Shown here in pieces: positions 1 through 9,091 of a stretch of 64,000 nt of DNA. Position 1 is the first letter of the stretch, and the number at the start of each line of letters is the position of its first letter. The notes below the pieces were generated by a model. That model was not told the origin of the DNA and did not search any database. It saw only the letters and a program-made list of their open reading frames with translations. The stretch comes from Luteimonas sp. BLCC-B24. Lineage in GTDB: Bacteria; Pseudomonadota; Gammaproteobacteria; Xanthomonadales; Xanthomonadaceae. The stretch spans positions 62,001 through 126,000 of the forward strand of contig NZ_JAQQGN010000005.1 in assembly GCF_028550595.1 (NCBI RefSeq). The letters are read 5' to 3'. The translations under genes were made by a program, and so were the position numbers.

Positions 1-1224
1 GCGCAGATTCCCGAACTGATCGGCGTGCCCGCGCTGGTCTATCCGATGGTCGCGCTGGGGCTGGCGATCATCTACGGCCTGCCGTGGCTGGGGCGGCGGA
101 CGTTCCCGGGCGTCGGACTGGTGTTGCTGGTGATCGGCTTGGCGCTGACCTTCGGCAGCATGGACGCTCGCCTGCTGTATCCGGTGGCGATCGTCGGACT
201 CGGCGCTGCGGCCGTGCTGTTCCGCTGGACCCGGAATCTGGTGATTCCCGCGCCGCTGGTCGCGATCGTGCTGCTCACGGGCCTCGCGCTGTATTTCGGC
301 GCCGTGGTGCCGACCGTCGGCGACAAGGGCGCGCTGCCCGACAGCCTGCCGGTGTTCCTGTTCCCGGACGTGCCGCTGACGCTCGAGACGCTGTGGATCA
401 TCCTGCCGGTCTCGGCGACGCTGACCGTCGTCGGCCTGCTGGAATCGCTGCTGACGGCGCAGATCGTCGACGATCTCACCGACACGCCCAGCAACAAGAA
501 CCGCGAATGCGCCGGCCAGGGCGTGGCCAACATCGCGGCGGGCTTCCTCGGCGGCATGGCCGGCTGCGCGATGATCGGGCAGTCGGTGATCAACGTGAAG
601 TCCGGCGGCCGCGGGCGGCTGTCGTGTCTGGTCGCCGGTGTGGTGCTGCTGATGCTGGTGGTGTTCGCCGGCCCGTGGGTGGCGACGATTCCGATGGCGG
701 CGCTGGTCGCGGTCATGATCATGGTCTCGATCGGCACCTTCAGCTGGAGCTCGATCCAGCAGCTGCGCACGCATCCGGGCACGTCGAGCATCGTGATGCT
801 CGGCACCGTGATCGTCACCGTCGCCACCCACGACCTCGCCAAGGGCGTGCTGACCGGCGTGCTGCTGTCGGCGCTGTTCTTCGCGCGCAAGGTCAGCCGC
901 GTGCTGCATGTCGGCTCGCATGCGCATGCGGAGGGCACTGCGCGCACGTACATGGTCACCGGCCAGGTGTTCTTCGCCTCGGCCGAGCGGTTCGTCTCGG
1001 CCTTCGATGTCCGCGAGGCATTGGAGCGCGTGACCATCGATGTTTCGGCCGCGCACTTCTGGGATCTCAGCGCCGTCGGCGCGCTCGACAAGGTGGTGCT
1101 GAAGTTCCGCCGCGAAGGTGCGCAGGTCGAGATCGTCGGTCTCGACGCGGCCAGCGCCACGATGGTCGACCGCCTCGGCGTGCACGACAAACCCGATGCC
1201 GAACGCCTGATGGGCGGCCACTGA
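1..1224 (+). CDS. SulP-family anion transporter, 5' truncated by the window
   Basis: The reading frame is already open at base 1, so only the C-terminal part of the gene is here. The GTG at 25 is internal rather than a real start. The visible protein has several hydrophobic transmembrane segments of the SulP/SLC26 core (about the first 290 residues), followed by a roughly 90-residue STAS domain. In the STAS domain the loop DLSAVGALD sits where the conserved Asp-x-Ser phosphorylation loop is found. SulP proteins are inner-membrane carriers for sulfate, bicarbonate or dicarboxylates; the substrate cannot be told from this part. The universal stress protein gene begins 4 bases after the stop and is probably co-transcribed, a common SulP-Usp pairing. 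The family call is firm and the substrate unknown. Confidence 0.88.
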   Translation, partial: AQIPELIGVPALVYPMVALGLAIIYGLPWLGRRTFPGVGLVLLVIGLALTFGSMDARLLYPVAIVGLGAAAVLFRWTRNLVIPAPLVAIVLLTGLALYFGAVVPTVGDKGALPDSLPVFLFPDVPLTLETLWIILPVSATLTVVGLLESLLTAQIVDDLTDTPSNKNRECAGQGVANIAAGFLGGMAGCAMIGQSVINVKSGGRGRLSCLVAGVVLLMLVVFAGPWVATIPMAALVAVMIMVSIGTFSWSSIQQLRTHPGTSSIVMLGTVIVTVATHDLAKGVLTGVLLSALFFARKVSRVLHVGSHAHAEGTARTYMVTGQVFFASAERFVSAFDVREALERVTIDVSAAHFWDLSAVGALDKVVLKFRREGAQVEIVGLDAASATMVDRLGVHDKPDAERLMGGH

Positions 1225-1228
1225 GGAC

Positions 1229-2113
1229 ATGCCGATGACGTCACCTCCCCTGATCCCCGCCGGCGGCCGCGTGCTGGCCGCCATCGACGGATCCGCACAC
1301 GCCCGCGGCGTGGCCGACCTTGCGGCGTGGGCCGCGCAGCGGCTCGGTGTGGGGCTCGACGTGATGCACACGATCGAGCGCGACGCCACGGTCGCGCCGC
1401 CGGCCGATTTCAGCGGCAGCCTGTCACTGGGCAGCCAGGAAACCCTGCTGGCCGAACTCGCCGCGCACGACGCACAGCGCGGCCAGCTGGCCCAGCGCCA
1501 CGGCCGGGCGCTGCTCGACCAGGTGCGTGCGCACCTGCGCGAGACGGCCGGCATCGAGGCCGAGGCACGCCTGCGTCATGGTGCGCTGGTGGACGCACTG
1601 ACCGATGTCGAACCGGATGTGCGCCTGTTCGTTCTCGGCCGACGCGGGGCGGACGACGACGGCGCACCGGGCCACCTGGGGCGCAACCTGGAGCATGCGA
1701 TCCGTGCCGTGCGTCGCCCGGTGCTGGTCGTGACCCGGCCGCAGACCACGGTCGCCGCATTCGCCGTCGCCTTCGACGGCAGTGCCACGGCGCAGCGCTG
1801 CGTGGACCTGGTCGCGGCCAGCCCTCTGCTGCGGGGACTGCGCTGCCATCTGGTGACGGTCGGCCACGACGACCGCCACGCCGCTGCACACGCGGCTGCG
1901 GTGGCCACGCTGGAGGCCGCGGGCTTCACCCCGCAGGTGATCGCGCTCGCCGGCGCGCCCGACGAGGCCCTGGTCACCCACGTGACGGCCGAGCATCTCG
2001 ACCTGCTGGTCATGGGTGCCTACGGCCACTCGCGTATCCGTCATCTGCTGGTCGGCAGCACGACCACCCAGGTGCTGCAGACCACACGCGTGCCGGTGCT
2101 GCTGCTGCGCTGA
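1229..2113 (+). CDS. Tandem UspA-domain universal stress protein
   Basis: A 294-residue cytoplasmic protein with two Usp folds in series. The first (about residues 12-155) begins with the typical strand VLAAIDGSAHA. The second (about 170-294) begins AVAFDGSATA and ends with the nucleotide-binding signature GAYGHSRIRHLLVGSTT, matching the G-2x-G-9x-G-S/T motif of ATP-binding Usp proteins. In the first domain this motif is present only as GRRGADDDGAPGHLGRN, so ATP binding is more likely in the C-terminal domain. The start at 1229 lies just after a GAGGA sequence that overlaps the SulP stop; an ATG at 1235 is possible. Tight coupling to the transporter suggests a regulatory or stress role tied to anion transport. 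Confidence 0.9.
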   Translation: MPMTSPPLIPAGGRVLAAIDGSAHARGVADLAAWAAQRLGVGLDVMHTIERDATVAPPADFSGSLSLGSQETLLAELAAHDAQRGQLAQRHGRALLDQVRAHLRETAGIEAEARLRHGALVDALTDVEPDVRLFVLGRRGADDDGAPGHLGRNLEHAIRAVRRPVLVVTRPQTTVAAFAVAFDGSATAQRCVDLVAASPLLRGLRCHLVTVGHDDRHAAAHAAAVATLEAAGFTPQVIALAGAPDEALVTHVTAEHLDLLVMGAYGHSRIRHLLVGSTTTQVLQTTRVPVLLLR

Positions 2114-2148
2114 GCCGTGCACGCGCCGACGCGTGCGGCCGGCTCGGG

Positions 2149-3327
2149 TCAATCGGCAGTGCGCCAGAGGCTCGGCCAGTCGCCCGGCGCGGCGCCGCCG
2201 CAGCGGCGCAGCGCCGCGTAGCTCGCCAGATGGAAGGCCTGGCCGTCGTAGCGCCAGGTGGCGGCTTCGCCGCAATCCCCGAGGCCCCGTCCCTTGGCCA
2301 GGTGCGACAGCGTGCCGGTGGCCGGGACGTAGCCGGCGTTGGTGAGCAGCGTGAACCCCGACGCCGCAACCACGGCATCGAGGCCGGGCGGTGACGGCAG
2401 GACCAGCGCCTCGGCCGCCCCGTCGGCGCGTGCCACGCGGAACGGCATGCTCGCGGTCTGGTAGGCGCCGCTGTAGCAGGCCACGAACACGAGCACGTGG
2501 TCCGCATCGAGCGGATGCGCATCGTCGTGGCGACGGATGTCGTAGGCGTCGCGCGGCGCGTCGCAGTCGCGCGCGCGCAGGGCGTCGGCCTGGCGTTCGC
2601 GCACGCGGTCGGCGAAGGTGCGCACCTCCTCGCCGGTCAGCGACGGCGGCGGTGCCGGCGCGGGCGGCAGACGGGGCAACGACGGTGCCCGTGGCACCGC
2701 GGCGGCGCTGCGTTCGCCGGGCCGCGCCCAGGCCTCGGGCGTGTCGAGGCGTTGCTGGTGGTCGTCGATGAGCAGCAGCGCGGCGGCGAGGCCCGCCAGC
2801 GAGACCTCGGCGCGGGCGTTGCCGGCGCCGCTCGACAGACGCGCACCGTTGCGGACCCGGGCGATCAACTCGGCGATCGCGGCCGGGTCGTCGAGCACCA
2901 GCGCGCCGGTGTCGGTATCGCTGCGCCACGGCAGGCCGCGCAGCGGCGCGGAGGCCTGGCCGTCGAGTTGCAGTGTGGCCGGGTCCATGCGCCCGTCGTA
3001 CGTGCCCAGCCGCACACGCTGCGCGCCGTCCGGCCCGGCGCCGCGCGAAAGGCGGAGGGTCAATCCGAACCGCGCATCGTCGGCCACGCCGATCGCTTCG
3101 CAATGACGGCCGTTGTCGCAGGCGACGAGAAAATCGCGCAGCTCGCGGTACAGCGGCGCCGCCGCGGGGCCGGGCGCGGTGGCCGCGCTCGGCGTCACCG
3201 CATCGGAGGCCGTGTCCGGGGAGACGGGCGCCGCGGTGGGCGCGTTCGACGCCGAGTCGTTGCTGCAGCCTGCGACCAGCAATGCCGTCGCGAAAAGGGA
3301 AAGCAGCGCACGGGTCGGTCGGATCAT
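2149..3327 (-). CDS. DUF1176-type lipoprotein
   Basis: A predicted 392-residue lipoprotein. The N-terminus has a positively charged start, a hydrophobic stretch and the lipobox LVAGC, so it should be acylated at that Cys and anchored in the cell envelope. A Pro/Ala/Thr-rich linker follows (about residues 24-60). The rest has the pattern of DUF1176: an early REFLVACDNGRHCEA-like segment, a middle LDDPAAIAELI segment and late paired cysteines (VFVACYSGAYQTAS, GLGDCGEAATWRYDG). The function of the family is not known. The ATG at 3327 is chosen because it gives a complete signal sequence, although the frame stays open further upstream. It is convergent with the Usp gene and in the same direction as the kinase/antitoxin pair upstream. 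Confidence 0.78.
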   Translation of the reverse strand: MIRPTRALLSLFATALLVAGCSNDSASNAPTAAPVSPDTASDAVTPSAATAPGPAAAPLYRELRDFLVACDNGRHCEAIGVADDARFGLTLRLSRGAGPDGAQRVRLGTYDGRMDPATLQLDGQASAPLRGLPWRSDTDTGALVLDDPAAIAELIARVRNGARLSSGAGNARAEVSLAGLAAALLLIDDHQQRLDTPEAWARPGERSAAAVPRAPSLPRLPPAPAPPPSLTGEEVRTFADRVRERQADALRARDCDAPRDAYDIRRHDDAHPLDADHVLVFVACYSGAYQTASMPFRVARADGAAEALVLPSPPGLDAVVAASGFTLLTNAGYVPATGTLSHLAKGRGLGDCGEAATWRYDGQAFHLASYAALRRCGGAAPGDWPSLWRTAD

Positions 3328-3392
3328 CGGCACGTTCTGGAGGGGGAACCGACCTCCATGGTGCGGCACGCCGCGCTGCACGCGGTGAAGGG

Positions 3393-4082
3393 TCAGCCGC
3401 GCAGCGCGGCGCCGAGCAGCGGCTGCGCCCATGCCGGCGTGGCCTGCAGCGCGTCCGCGTCGTCCGCGGCCGGCCTCACCAGGCGGCCGCGGACCATGTC
3501 CAGCAGCAGGCGCGGATCCGGCACCGACGCGCCGCGGCCGACGTCGCGGCTGTTGTCCCAGACCTGCAGACGCGCGAGATGCGGCATCAGCACCACCAGG
3601 TTCTCGCGGGCCCGCACCCAGCGCGTGCGGATGGCGGTCTCGGGAATCGCGTGGCCGCCGACGGCGACCCGGGCCGCAACCCGCGCGATGTGCTGTTCCA
3701 CCGAGGCCAGTCCGCAGAACCACATCAGCACGTCGTGCGTGCGTGCAGCCAGCGCGATCTTCGCCGGCACGGTGTTGCCGCCCAACGTGGTCTCGAAGGC
3801 GTGGTCGTGACCGGCGGCCAGCGCGACCTCGAGCCGGCGCATGCCTTCCTGCCACGCGGCGCCGTTGGCCTCGGGCATCGTGCAGCCGGTGCGCGCGGCG
3901 AGCGCGCGGGCGAAGTCATCGGGGTTGAACCAGCTCAAGCCGGCGCGGGCGAGCAGATGGCCGCCGACCGAACTCTTGCCGGCCCCGTTCACGCCCGCCA
4001 GGACGTACAACACCGGGCGGACTGGCGGCGCAGCGGCGCCGGATGCGGCGCGCGCCGCCGGGGCCGACCTGCGCCGGCTCAA
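3393..4082 (-). CDS. Zeta-toxin-like P-loop kinase
   Basis: A small P-loop protein of about 229 residues with the Walker A motif GVNGAGKSS followed by WFNPDD and a later FETTLGG segment, the layout of zeta toxins and related phosphotransferases. Zeta toxins phosphorylate UDP-N-acetylglucosamine or nucleotide-like substrates; the activity here is inferred from the family only. The start is uncertain. A TTG at 4082 overlaps the stop of the upstream antitoxin gene and would be translationally coupled, but gives an Ala-rich leader of 23 residues. A GTG at 4013 would start just before VLYVLAG, which is where the family homology begins. No Shine-Dalgarno sequence is seen for either. The partner is Phd-like rather than an epsilon-type antitoxin. 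Confidence 0.75.
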   Translation of the reverse strand: MSRRRSAPAARAASGAAAPPVRPVLYVLAGVNGAGKSSVGGHLLARAGLSWFNPDDFARALAARTGCTMPEANGAAWQEGMRRLEVALAAGHDHAFETTLGGNTVPAKIALAARTHDVLMWFCGLASVEQHIARVAARVAVGGHAIPETAIRTRWVRARENLVVLMPHLARLQVWDNSRDVGRGASVPDPRLLLDMVRGRLVRPAADDADALQATPAWAQPLLGAALRG

Positions 4083-4435
4083 TGGGAGGCGCCGGCCTTG
4101 ACCTTGCCGCGCAGTGCCACAGGGCCGTCCATGACCGCGCGCAGGCGCCCACCCGCGTCTGCGCTGCGCAGAGCGGCGAGCGTGTTGTCGAACTCGGTCT
4201 GCAGCGCCTCCAGTGCCGAGCGCTGCGGGGCGCTGGCCGCCTCCAGCGCCTGCAGGATCGCGGCATAGGCCTCGGCCGAGAGGATCACCGCTTCCGGCGT
4301 GTCGTGATGGGTGACCAGCACCTGGCCCTCGCGGGCGACCGACTTCATCACGCCCCGCCAGCCCAGCTTTTTCACATCGGACGCCGGGGTGCGCGGCAGC
4401 GCGTCGAGGGCATCGAGCTTGAGGGCGAGCGTCAT
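4079..4435 (-). CDS. Phd/YefM-type antitoxin-like protein
   Basis: A 118-residue protein with the Phd/YefM N-terminal DNA-binding pattern: a segment ending SDVKKLGWRGVMKSV, then GQVLVTHHDTPEAVILSAEAYAAIL. In known antitoxins this fold binds the promoter, and the variable C-terminus, here about residues 65-118, blocks the toxin. A good GGAGG ribosome site lies 7 bases before the ATG at 4435. The gene overlaps the downstream P-loop kinase gene by 4 bases, so the two are a likely toxin-antitoxin operon. A perfect 12-bp palindrome directly upstream is a natural operator for autorepression. The pairing with a zeta-type kinase is less usual than with RelE or Doc toxins. Confidence 0.8.
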   Translation of the reverse strand: MTLALKLDALDALPRTPASDVKKLGWRGVMKSVAREGQVLVTHHDTPEAVILSAEAYAAILQALEAASAPQRSALEALQTEFDNTLAALRSADAGGRLRAVMDGPVALRGKVKAGASH

Positions 4436-4453
4436 GGCGAAGCCTCCGGAAAA

Positions 4454-4485
4454 CGAAGGGCCAATATACCCAAATTGGCCCTTCG
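4454..4485. promoter_or_regulatory. Perfect 12-bp inverted repeat upstream of the antitoxin gene
   Basis: CGAAGGGCCAAT at 4454-4465 and its exact reverse complement at 4474-4485 flank an 8-base centre. On the minus strand the centre and right arm hold TATATT, a possible -10 hexamer, about 19 bases before the GGAGG of the antitoxin gene. This fits an autoregulatory operator-promoter. The minus strand also reads TTTT straight after the hairpin, 46 bases after the hslU stop, so the same element could serve as an intrinsic terminator for hslVU. Sequence alone does not separate the two roles. Confidence 0.6.
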
Positions 4486-4530
4486 CCCTGTGAAGGCGCC
4501 GGTGCGGCCGGTGTGCGCTGCCCGCGCCGG

Positions 4531-5892
4531 TCAGAGGATGTAGCGGCTGAGGTCCTGGTCCTGGACCAGCTCGCCCAGATGCGCGTCGACGTAGGCACGG
4601 TCGATCACGACTGTCCCACCGGTATCGGGTGCCTCGAAACTCAGCGTGTCGAGCAGGCGTTCCAGCACGGTGTGCAGGCGACGCGCGCCGATGTTCTCCT
4701 GGCGCTCGTTGACGTGCGCGGCGATCTCGGCGAGCCGCTCCACGGCATCCGGTGCGAACGTCAGGTCCACGCCCTCGGTGCGCAGCAGCTGCACGTACTG
4801 CGTGGTCAGCGCCGCCTTGGGCTCGGTGAGGATGCGGACGAAATCGGCCTTGGTGAGTGCGGTGAGCTCGACCCGGATCGGAAAGCGGCCCTGCATTTCG
4901 GGAATCAGATCGCTGGGCTTGGCGAGATGGAACGCACCCGACGCGATGAACAGGATGTGGTCGGTCTTCACCGAGCCGTACTTGGTGCTGACCGTGCTGC
5001 CTTCGACCAGCGGCAGCAGATCGCGCTGCACGCCTTCGCGGCTGACGTCGGCGCCGCTGCTGCCGCCCTCGCTGCGCTTGGCGACCTTGTCGATCTCGTC
5101 GATGAAGACGATGCCGTGCTGCTCGCAGGCCTCGATCGCCGCCTCGCGCACGTCGTCCTCGTTGACGAGCTTGCCGGCCTCGTCCTCGATCAGCTGCGGG
5201 CGTGCGGCGCGGATCGTGAGCTTGCGCTTGTGGGTCTTGCCGCCGCCGAGGTTGGCGAACATCTGCCGCAGCTGCTGGCCCATTTCCTCCATGCCCGGCG
5301 GGGTCATGATGTCCATGCCCTGCCCGGCGCTGAGTTCGAGTTCGATCTCGCGCTCGTCGAGCTCGCCGGCGCGCAGCTGACGACGCAGCTTCTGCCGCGT
5401 CTCCGATTCCTTCGACGACGGCTCGGCGCCGATGTCGACGGTCGCGGTCTGCGCGCCGAAGCCGAATGCCGGCTGCGGGGGCTCGCGCCTCGGCAGCAGG
5501 GCGTCGAGGATGCGGTCCTCGGCGCGCTCCTCGGCCTGCGTGCGCACGCGGACCTTGGCCTGCTCGCGATACAGCTTGACCGCGGTGTCGGCGAGGTCGC
5601 GGATGATCTGCTCGACGTCCTTGCCGACGTAACCGACCTCGGTGAAGCGCGTGGCTTCGACCTTGACGAACGGCGCGTTGGCGAGCGTCGCCAGGCGGCG
5701 CGCGATCTCGGTCTTGCCGACGCCGGTCGGACCGATCATCAGGATGTTCTTGGGCATGACCTCGTTGCGCAGATCGTCACTGAGCTGTGCGCGGCGCCAG
5801 CGGTTGCGCAGCGCGATCGCGACCGCGCGCTTGGCCGCGGTCTGGCCGACGATGTGGCGGTCGAGTTCCTGCACGATCTCGCGCGGGGTCAT
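4531..5892 (-). CDS. hslU: HslU, ATPase subunit of the HslVU protease
   Basis: A 453-residue AAA+ unfoldase of the Clp/Hsp100 family. The ring feeds unfolded substrates into the HslV peptidase in the cytoplasm. It starts [17 protein letters not shown], then has Walker [10 protein letters not shown], the pore motif GYVGKDVE, a long charged I-domain (about residues 110-230), Walker [11 protein letters not shown], and a sensor/C-terminal region ending DLSRYIL, which is needed to dock on HslV. E. coli HslU is 443 residues. The start at 5892 matches the family; an in-frame ATG at 5916 would add eight residues (MTNHDSST) and lies inside a repeat arm. Neither has a clear ribosome site. It follows hslV in the same operon. 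Confidence 0.97.
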   Translation of the reverse strand: MTPREIVQELDRHIVGQTAAKRAVAIALRNRWRRAQLSDDLRNEVMPKNILMIGPTGVGKTEIARRLATLANAPFVKVEATRFTEVGYVGKDVEQIIRDLADTAVKLYREQAKVRVRTQAEERAEDRILDALLPRREPPQPAFGFGAQTATVDIGAEPSSKESETRQKLRRQLRAGELDEREIELELSAGQGMDIMTPPGMEEMGQQLRQMFANLGGGKTHKRKLTIRAARPQLIEDEAGKLVNEDDVREAAIEACEQHGIVFIDEIDKVAKRSEGGSSGADVSREGVQRDLLPLVEGSTVSTKYGSVKTDHILFIASGAFHLAKPSDLIPEMQGRFPIRVELTALTKADFVRILTEPKAALTTQYVQLLRTEGVDLTFAPDAVERLAEIAAHVNERQENIGARRLHTVLERLLDTLSFEAPDTGGTVVIDRAYVDAHLGELVQDQDLSRYIL

Positions 5893-5901
5893 GGTGGAAG
5901 A

Positions 5902-6012
5902 GTCGTGATTGGTCATTTGTGATTCGTGATTCGCAAAAGCGGAATTGAGCGGCGGGCAGGACTCGGCGGTGATCCGGCTGTTTCGAATCACGAATCACCA
6001 ATCACGAATCAC
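5902..6012. repeat. Long imperfect inverted repeat between hslV and hslU
   Basis: GTGATTCGTGATTCG at 5919-5933 is exactly the reverse complement of 5984-5998. The similarity goes on outward, with further GATTGGT/ATCACGA-type words in both arms, so the two arms span about 5902-5933 and 5984-6012 around a 50-base centre. The right arm runs into the hslV stop codon and the left arm reaches to within 10 bases of the hslU start. Each arm is itself built of repeated GTGATTCG-like words. The transcript could fold into a long hairpin between the two cistrons. It looks like a small dispersed intergenic repeat, though no second copy is seen in this window. Confidence 0.75.
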
Positions 6013-6560
6013 AGTTCTTCGACCACCACATTGCGGTTGGTATAGATGCAGATGTCACCGGCGATGTTCAGCGCCTCGGTCGCGACCGTGCGTGCATCGA
6101 GATCGGTATGCGCGAGCAGCGCGCGCGCGGCCGACAGCGCGTAGGAGCCGCCCGATCCGATCGCGATGATGCCGTCGTCGGGCTCGATGATGTCGCCGTT
6201 GCCGCTGATGATCAGCGAGGTGTCGGTGTCGGACACCGCGAGCAGCGCCTCGAGCTTTCCGTAGCGGCGATCGGTACGCCAGTCCTTGACCAGCTCCACC
6301 GCCGCGCGCACCAGCTGGCCGCCATGCTGCTGCAACTTGCCTTCGAACAGCTCGAACAGGGTGAACGCATCGGCTGCCGCGCCGGCGAATCCCGCGAGCA
6401 CCTTGCCCTCGCCCAGGCGCCGTACCTTGCGCGCATTGCCTTTCATGATGGTGTGGCCGAGCGTGACCTGGCCATCGCCGGCGACGACCACCTTCCCGCC
6501 CTTGCGGATCGAGACGATCGTCGTGGCGTGGAATACGTTGGGATTCTGGCTGGGGTCCAT
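6009..6560 (-). CDS. hslV: HslV, peptidase subunit of the HslVU protease
   Basis: A 183-residue N-terminal-nucleophile threonine peptidase. The sequence begins [21 protein letters not shown]. The first Thr of HATTIV is the expected catalytic Thr after processing, which implies an 11-residue propeptide, longer than the single Met removed in E. coli but matching what I recall of xanthomonad HslV. Conserved [22 protein letters not shown] and [17 protein letters not shown] segments follow, with the C-terminal [14 protein letters not shown]. The ATG at 6560 has a GGAGG site 4 bases upstream and is preferred to an in-frame start 24 bases earlier. It forms a cytoplasmic double-ring chamber with HslU, encoded next. 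Confidence 0.97.
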   Translation of the reverse strand: MDPSQNPNVFHATTIVSIRKGGKVVVAGDGQVTLGHTIMKGNARKVRRLGEGKVLAGFAGAAADAFTLFELFEGKLQQHGGQLVRAAVELVKDWRTDRRYGKLEALLAVSDTDTSLIISGNGDIIEPDDGIIAIGSGGSYALSAARALLAHTDLDARTVATEALNIAGDICIYTNRNVVVEEL

Positions 6561-6633
6561 GCGGCCTCCGTGGATCGAATCCACTGGATGGGGCCGGCCG
6601 GCGGCGGATCAAGCGGGGGCGGCAGGCCGCCGC

Positions 6634-7515
6634 TCAGGCTTTGCGCTTAGCCCGCGGATGCGCGGCGTCGTAGACCTTGGCCAGATGCTGGAAATCGAGG
6701 TGGGTGTAGATCTGCGTGGTCGCGATATCGGCATGGCCCAGCAGCTCCTGCACGCCGCGCAGGTCGCCCGAGGATTCGAGCACGTGGCTGGCGAAGGAAT
6801 GCCGCAGCAGGTGCGGATGCACCCGCTTGAACAGCCCCTGACGCTGGGCCAGCAGCCGGATCCGCAGCTGCACCGCGCGCGCGGTGATCGGGCCACCCCC
6901 GCGCCCCGGGAACACGGGGGCCTGCGCCGCGCCGCCGCTGTCGGCGCGCCAGTCCGCCAGCGCCCGGCAGGCGTGGCTGCCCACCGGCACGCTGCGCTGC
7001 CTGCTGCCCTTGCCGAGCACGGTCACCAGCCCGGCATCGAGATCCAGATCGCGCCAGCGCAGCGCCACCAGCTCCGACAGACGCAGGCCGGAGGAATAGA
7101 AGAGTTCGAGCAGTGCGCGGTCACGCAGGCCGAGCGGCGCCTCGACCGGCACCTCGACCAGCTGGGTGGCCTCGTCGACATCGAGCACCTGCGGCAGATT
7201 GCGCGGCGCCTTGGGACCGCGCACGCCCGCTGCCGGATTGGCGGCGATATGGCCGTGCTTGAGCAGCCACTGGTAGAAGCTGCGGCAGGCCGAGAGCCGG
7301 CGTTGCAGGCTCTTGGGCGACAGGCCGCCGCGGTGCCCGGCGGCGACGAAGGCACGGATGTCGTCGCCCTGCAGCGCGCGCAGTTCACGGCGGCCGGCCG
7401 CCTCGGTCCAGGACACGAGCGCGGCCAGGTCGCGGCGGTAGGCATCGAGCGTGTGCGCCGACATCCGCCGCTCGACCTGCAGGTGCGCGAGGAAGGCGTC
7501 GACGTCGCCGTGCAT
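6634..7515 (-). CDS. xerC: Tyrosine recombinase XerC
   Basis: A 293-residue tyrosine site-specific recombinase. The N-terminal SAM-like DNA-binding domain (about 1-90, with RRMSAHTLDAYRRDL) is followed by a catalytic domain carrying all expected residues: Arg in SSGLRLSELVALRW, Lys in LGKGSRQRSVPV, His-x-x-Arg in HLLRHSFASH, His in LLGHADI and the Tyr nucleophile in TTQIYTHLDF. With XerD it resolves chromosome dimers at dif during division; xerD and dif are not in this window. It lies 8 bases after the DUF484 gene and before hslV, the same dapF-DUF484-xerC order as in other gammaproteobacteria, which supports XerC over XerD or an integrase. Confidence 0.95.
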   Translation of the reverse strand: MHGDVDAFLAHLQVERRMSAHTLDAYRRDLAALVSWTEAAGRRELRALQGDDIRAFVAAGHRGGLSPKSLQRRLSACRSFYQWLLKHGHIAANPAAGVRGPKAPRNLPQVLDVDEATQLVEVPVEAPLGLRDRALLELFYSSGLRLSELVALRWRDLDLDAGLVTVLGKGSRQRSVPVGSHACRALADWRADSGGAAQAPVFPGRGGGPITARAVQLRIRLLAQRQGLFKRVHPHLLRHSFASHVLESSGDLRGVQELLGHADIATTQIYTHLDFQHLAKVYDAAHPRAKRKA

Positions 7516-7523
7516 GGTCGGGC

Positions 7524-8195
7524 TCAGGCGGCGAAACGCCGCATCGCGGCTGCGAAGGCCTCACCCATCATGCGCAGGAACAGCGTGCCCATGCCGGGAT
7601 AGAAGCGATTGGCGTCGCGACTGCCGACGGCGACCAGACCGATGCCGGCCAGTGGCAGCAGTGCGCTCGACTGCACCTCGTCCACGCGCGGCCCGTAGAG
7701 CAGCGACTGCTTGTCCGGATGCAGGCGGCCGCACAAGGGCTCCTCGTCCTTGAGGCAGTCGGTGAACGGCTGCAGCGCGCGGTCGTCGCGCGCGACGATC
7801 TGCACCCAGTCCTCCTCCAGCCCGGGCACCGGCGCGAACAGCACGATGCGCACCAGATCGCCGTTGAAATCCTCCGCCAGCGTCGCGGCCAGTGCACGCA
7901 CCGTGGACGCCGGGTCGGACTGGCGCATCAGCGCCAGCGTCAGCTGGTGCGTGCGCACGGCGAGGCGCTCGTTCTCCTGGGAAATCGCGTAGAGATCGCG
8001 CAGGCGCTTGGACAGCTCGCGGTTCTTGTCGCGCAGGACTTCCAGCTGGTAGCTGGCCAGCGAGGCCGCCGGCCCGTCCTCGCGCGGGACCACGAGTGTC
8101 AGCGCCAGGTCGGGGAACTGCTGCAGGAACTTCGGCTGGCGACGCAACCACGCTGCGACTTCGTGGGCACCGAGGGTCTCGGTCGTCTCGCTCAT
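7524..8195 (-). CDS. DUF484 (GAF-like) protein
   Basis: A 223-residue cytoplasmic protein of the DUF484 family. It opens with the family pattern EVAAWLRRQPKFLQQFPDLALTLVVP, has a short coiled-coil region (about residues 50-85, RDKNRELSKRLRDLYAISQEN), and a C-terminal GAF-like half with the late motif FLRMMGEAFAAAMRRF. The role is unknown; its constant place between dapF and xerC (yigA in E. coli) suggests a link to that cluster, but nothing in the sequence shows what. It starts 10 bases after dapF ends and stops 8 bases before xerC, so it is translated from the same message. Confidence 0.9.
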   Translation of the reverse strand: MSETTETLGAHEVAAWLRRQPKFLQQFPDLALTLVVPREDGPAASLASYQLEVLRDKNRELSKRLRDLYAISQENERLAVRTHQLTLALMRQSDPASTVRALAATLAEDFNGDLVRIVLFAPVPGLEEDWVQIVARDDRALQPFTDCLKDEEPLCGRLHPDKQSLLYGPRVDEVQSSALLPLAGIGLVAVGSRDANRFYPGMGTLFLRMMGEAFAAAMRRFAA

Positions 8196-8205
8196 GCGTG
8201 CATCC

Positions 8206-9030
8206 TCATGTCCACCACTCCCCTTCGAAAACGAATGCCGCCGGCCCGGACATCGTCAGCGTGGCGGTGTCGGCCGGCCAGTCGATGTCGAGCGTGCCGC
8301 CCGGCAAGGCCACCGCGACCGAGCGCGCGCAGCGCCCCCGTCGCACCAGCACCGCCACCGCCGCGCATGCGCCGCTGCCGCAGGCCAGCGTTTCCCCGAC
8401 GCCACGCTCGAACACGCGCAGGCGCACGTGGCCGGCATCGAGCACCTGCACGAAGCCGACGTTGACCGACTCGGGAAACCAGGCGGAGGCCTGCACGGCA
8501 CGGCCGATGCGCTCGACCTCGGCGACCTCGATGTCGTCGACTTCGAGCACCGCATGCGGATTGCCCATCGACACCGCACCCAGGGCCAGCGTGCCGACAC
8601 CGTCGACCGGCAGCGCGTACAGGGCCTGCGCCGCATCGACGCCGGCCATCGGAATGCGCGCCGGTGCGAACTCGGGCACCCCCATCGCGATGCGGAACGC
8701 ATCGCCATCACGGCTCACCGGATGACGACCGGCGGGGCTGTCGAGCGCGAAGGTCTCGTCCGCGACGCCGTCGCGCACCAGCCAGGCCGCCACGCAGCGC
8801 GCGCCGTTGCCGCATTGCTGCGAGGCCGACCCGTCCGCGTTCCAGATGCCGTAGCGCGCGACCGCGCCGGCCGCCGACGGCGGCTCGATCGTGAGGATCT
8901 GGTCGCAGCCGACGCCGGTGTGGCGATCGGCCAGCGCGCGGCACAGCGCGGCGTCCGGGGCGGGCGCGCCGTGGCGCAGGTCCAGCACGACGAAATCGTT
9001 GCCGGCTCCGTGCATCTTGGTGAAGCGCAT
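8206..9030 (-). CDS. dapF: Diaminopimelate epimerase
   Basis: A 274-residue cytoplasmic enzyme that converts LL- to meso-2,6-diaminopimelate, for lysine and peptidoglycan synthesis. It begins [18 protein letters not shown], the usual N-terminus. The two catalytic cysteines of this cofactor-independent racemase are present in QQCGNGARC and [10 protein letters not shown], and the two halves show the expected pseudo-symmetry. The start at 9030 matches the family; an ATG at 9051 would add MSPSRPS and cannot be excluded, as neither has a clear ribosome site. The gene follows the small lipoprotein gene lptM, a pairing also seen in E. coli (yifL-dapF). Confidence 0.96.
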   Translation of the reverse strand: MRFTKMHGAGNDFVVLDLRHGAPAPDAALCRALADRHTGVGCDQILTIEPPSAAGAVARYGIWNADGSASQQCGNGARCVAAWLVRDGVADETFALDSPAGRHPVSRDGDAFRIAMGVPEFAPARIPMAGVDAAQALYALPVDGVGTLALGAVSMGNPHAVLEVDDIEVAEVERIGRAVQASAWFPESVNVGFVQVLDAGHVRLRVFERGVGETLACGSGACAAVAVLVRRGRCARSVAVALPGGTLDIDWPADTATLTMSGPAAFVFEGEWWT

Positions 9031-9091
9031 TGACGGTCGTGACGGCGACATCGGACTGCGATCGGGCGCGGGACGCGCGGCGCCCGCCTGC

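Noticed and set aside
25..1224. GTG at 25 as the start of the SulP gene
   Set aside because: The frame is open to base 1 and the protein would begin in the middle of the membrane domain.
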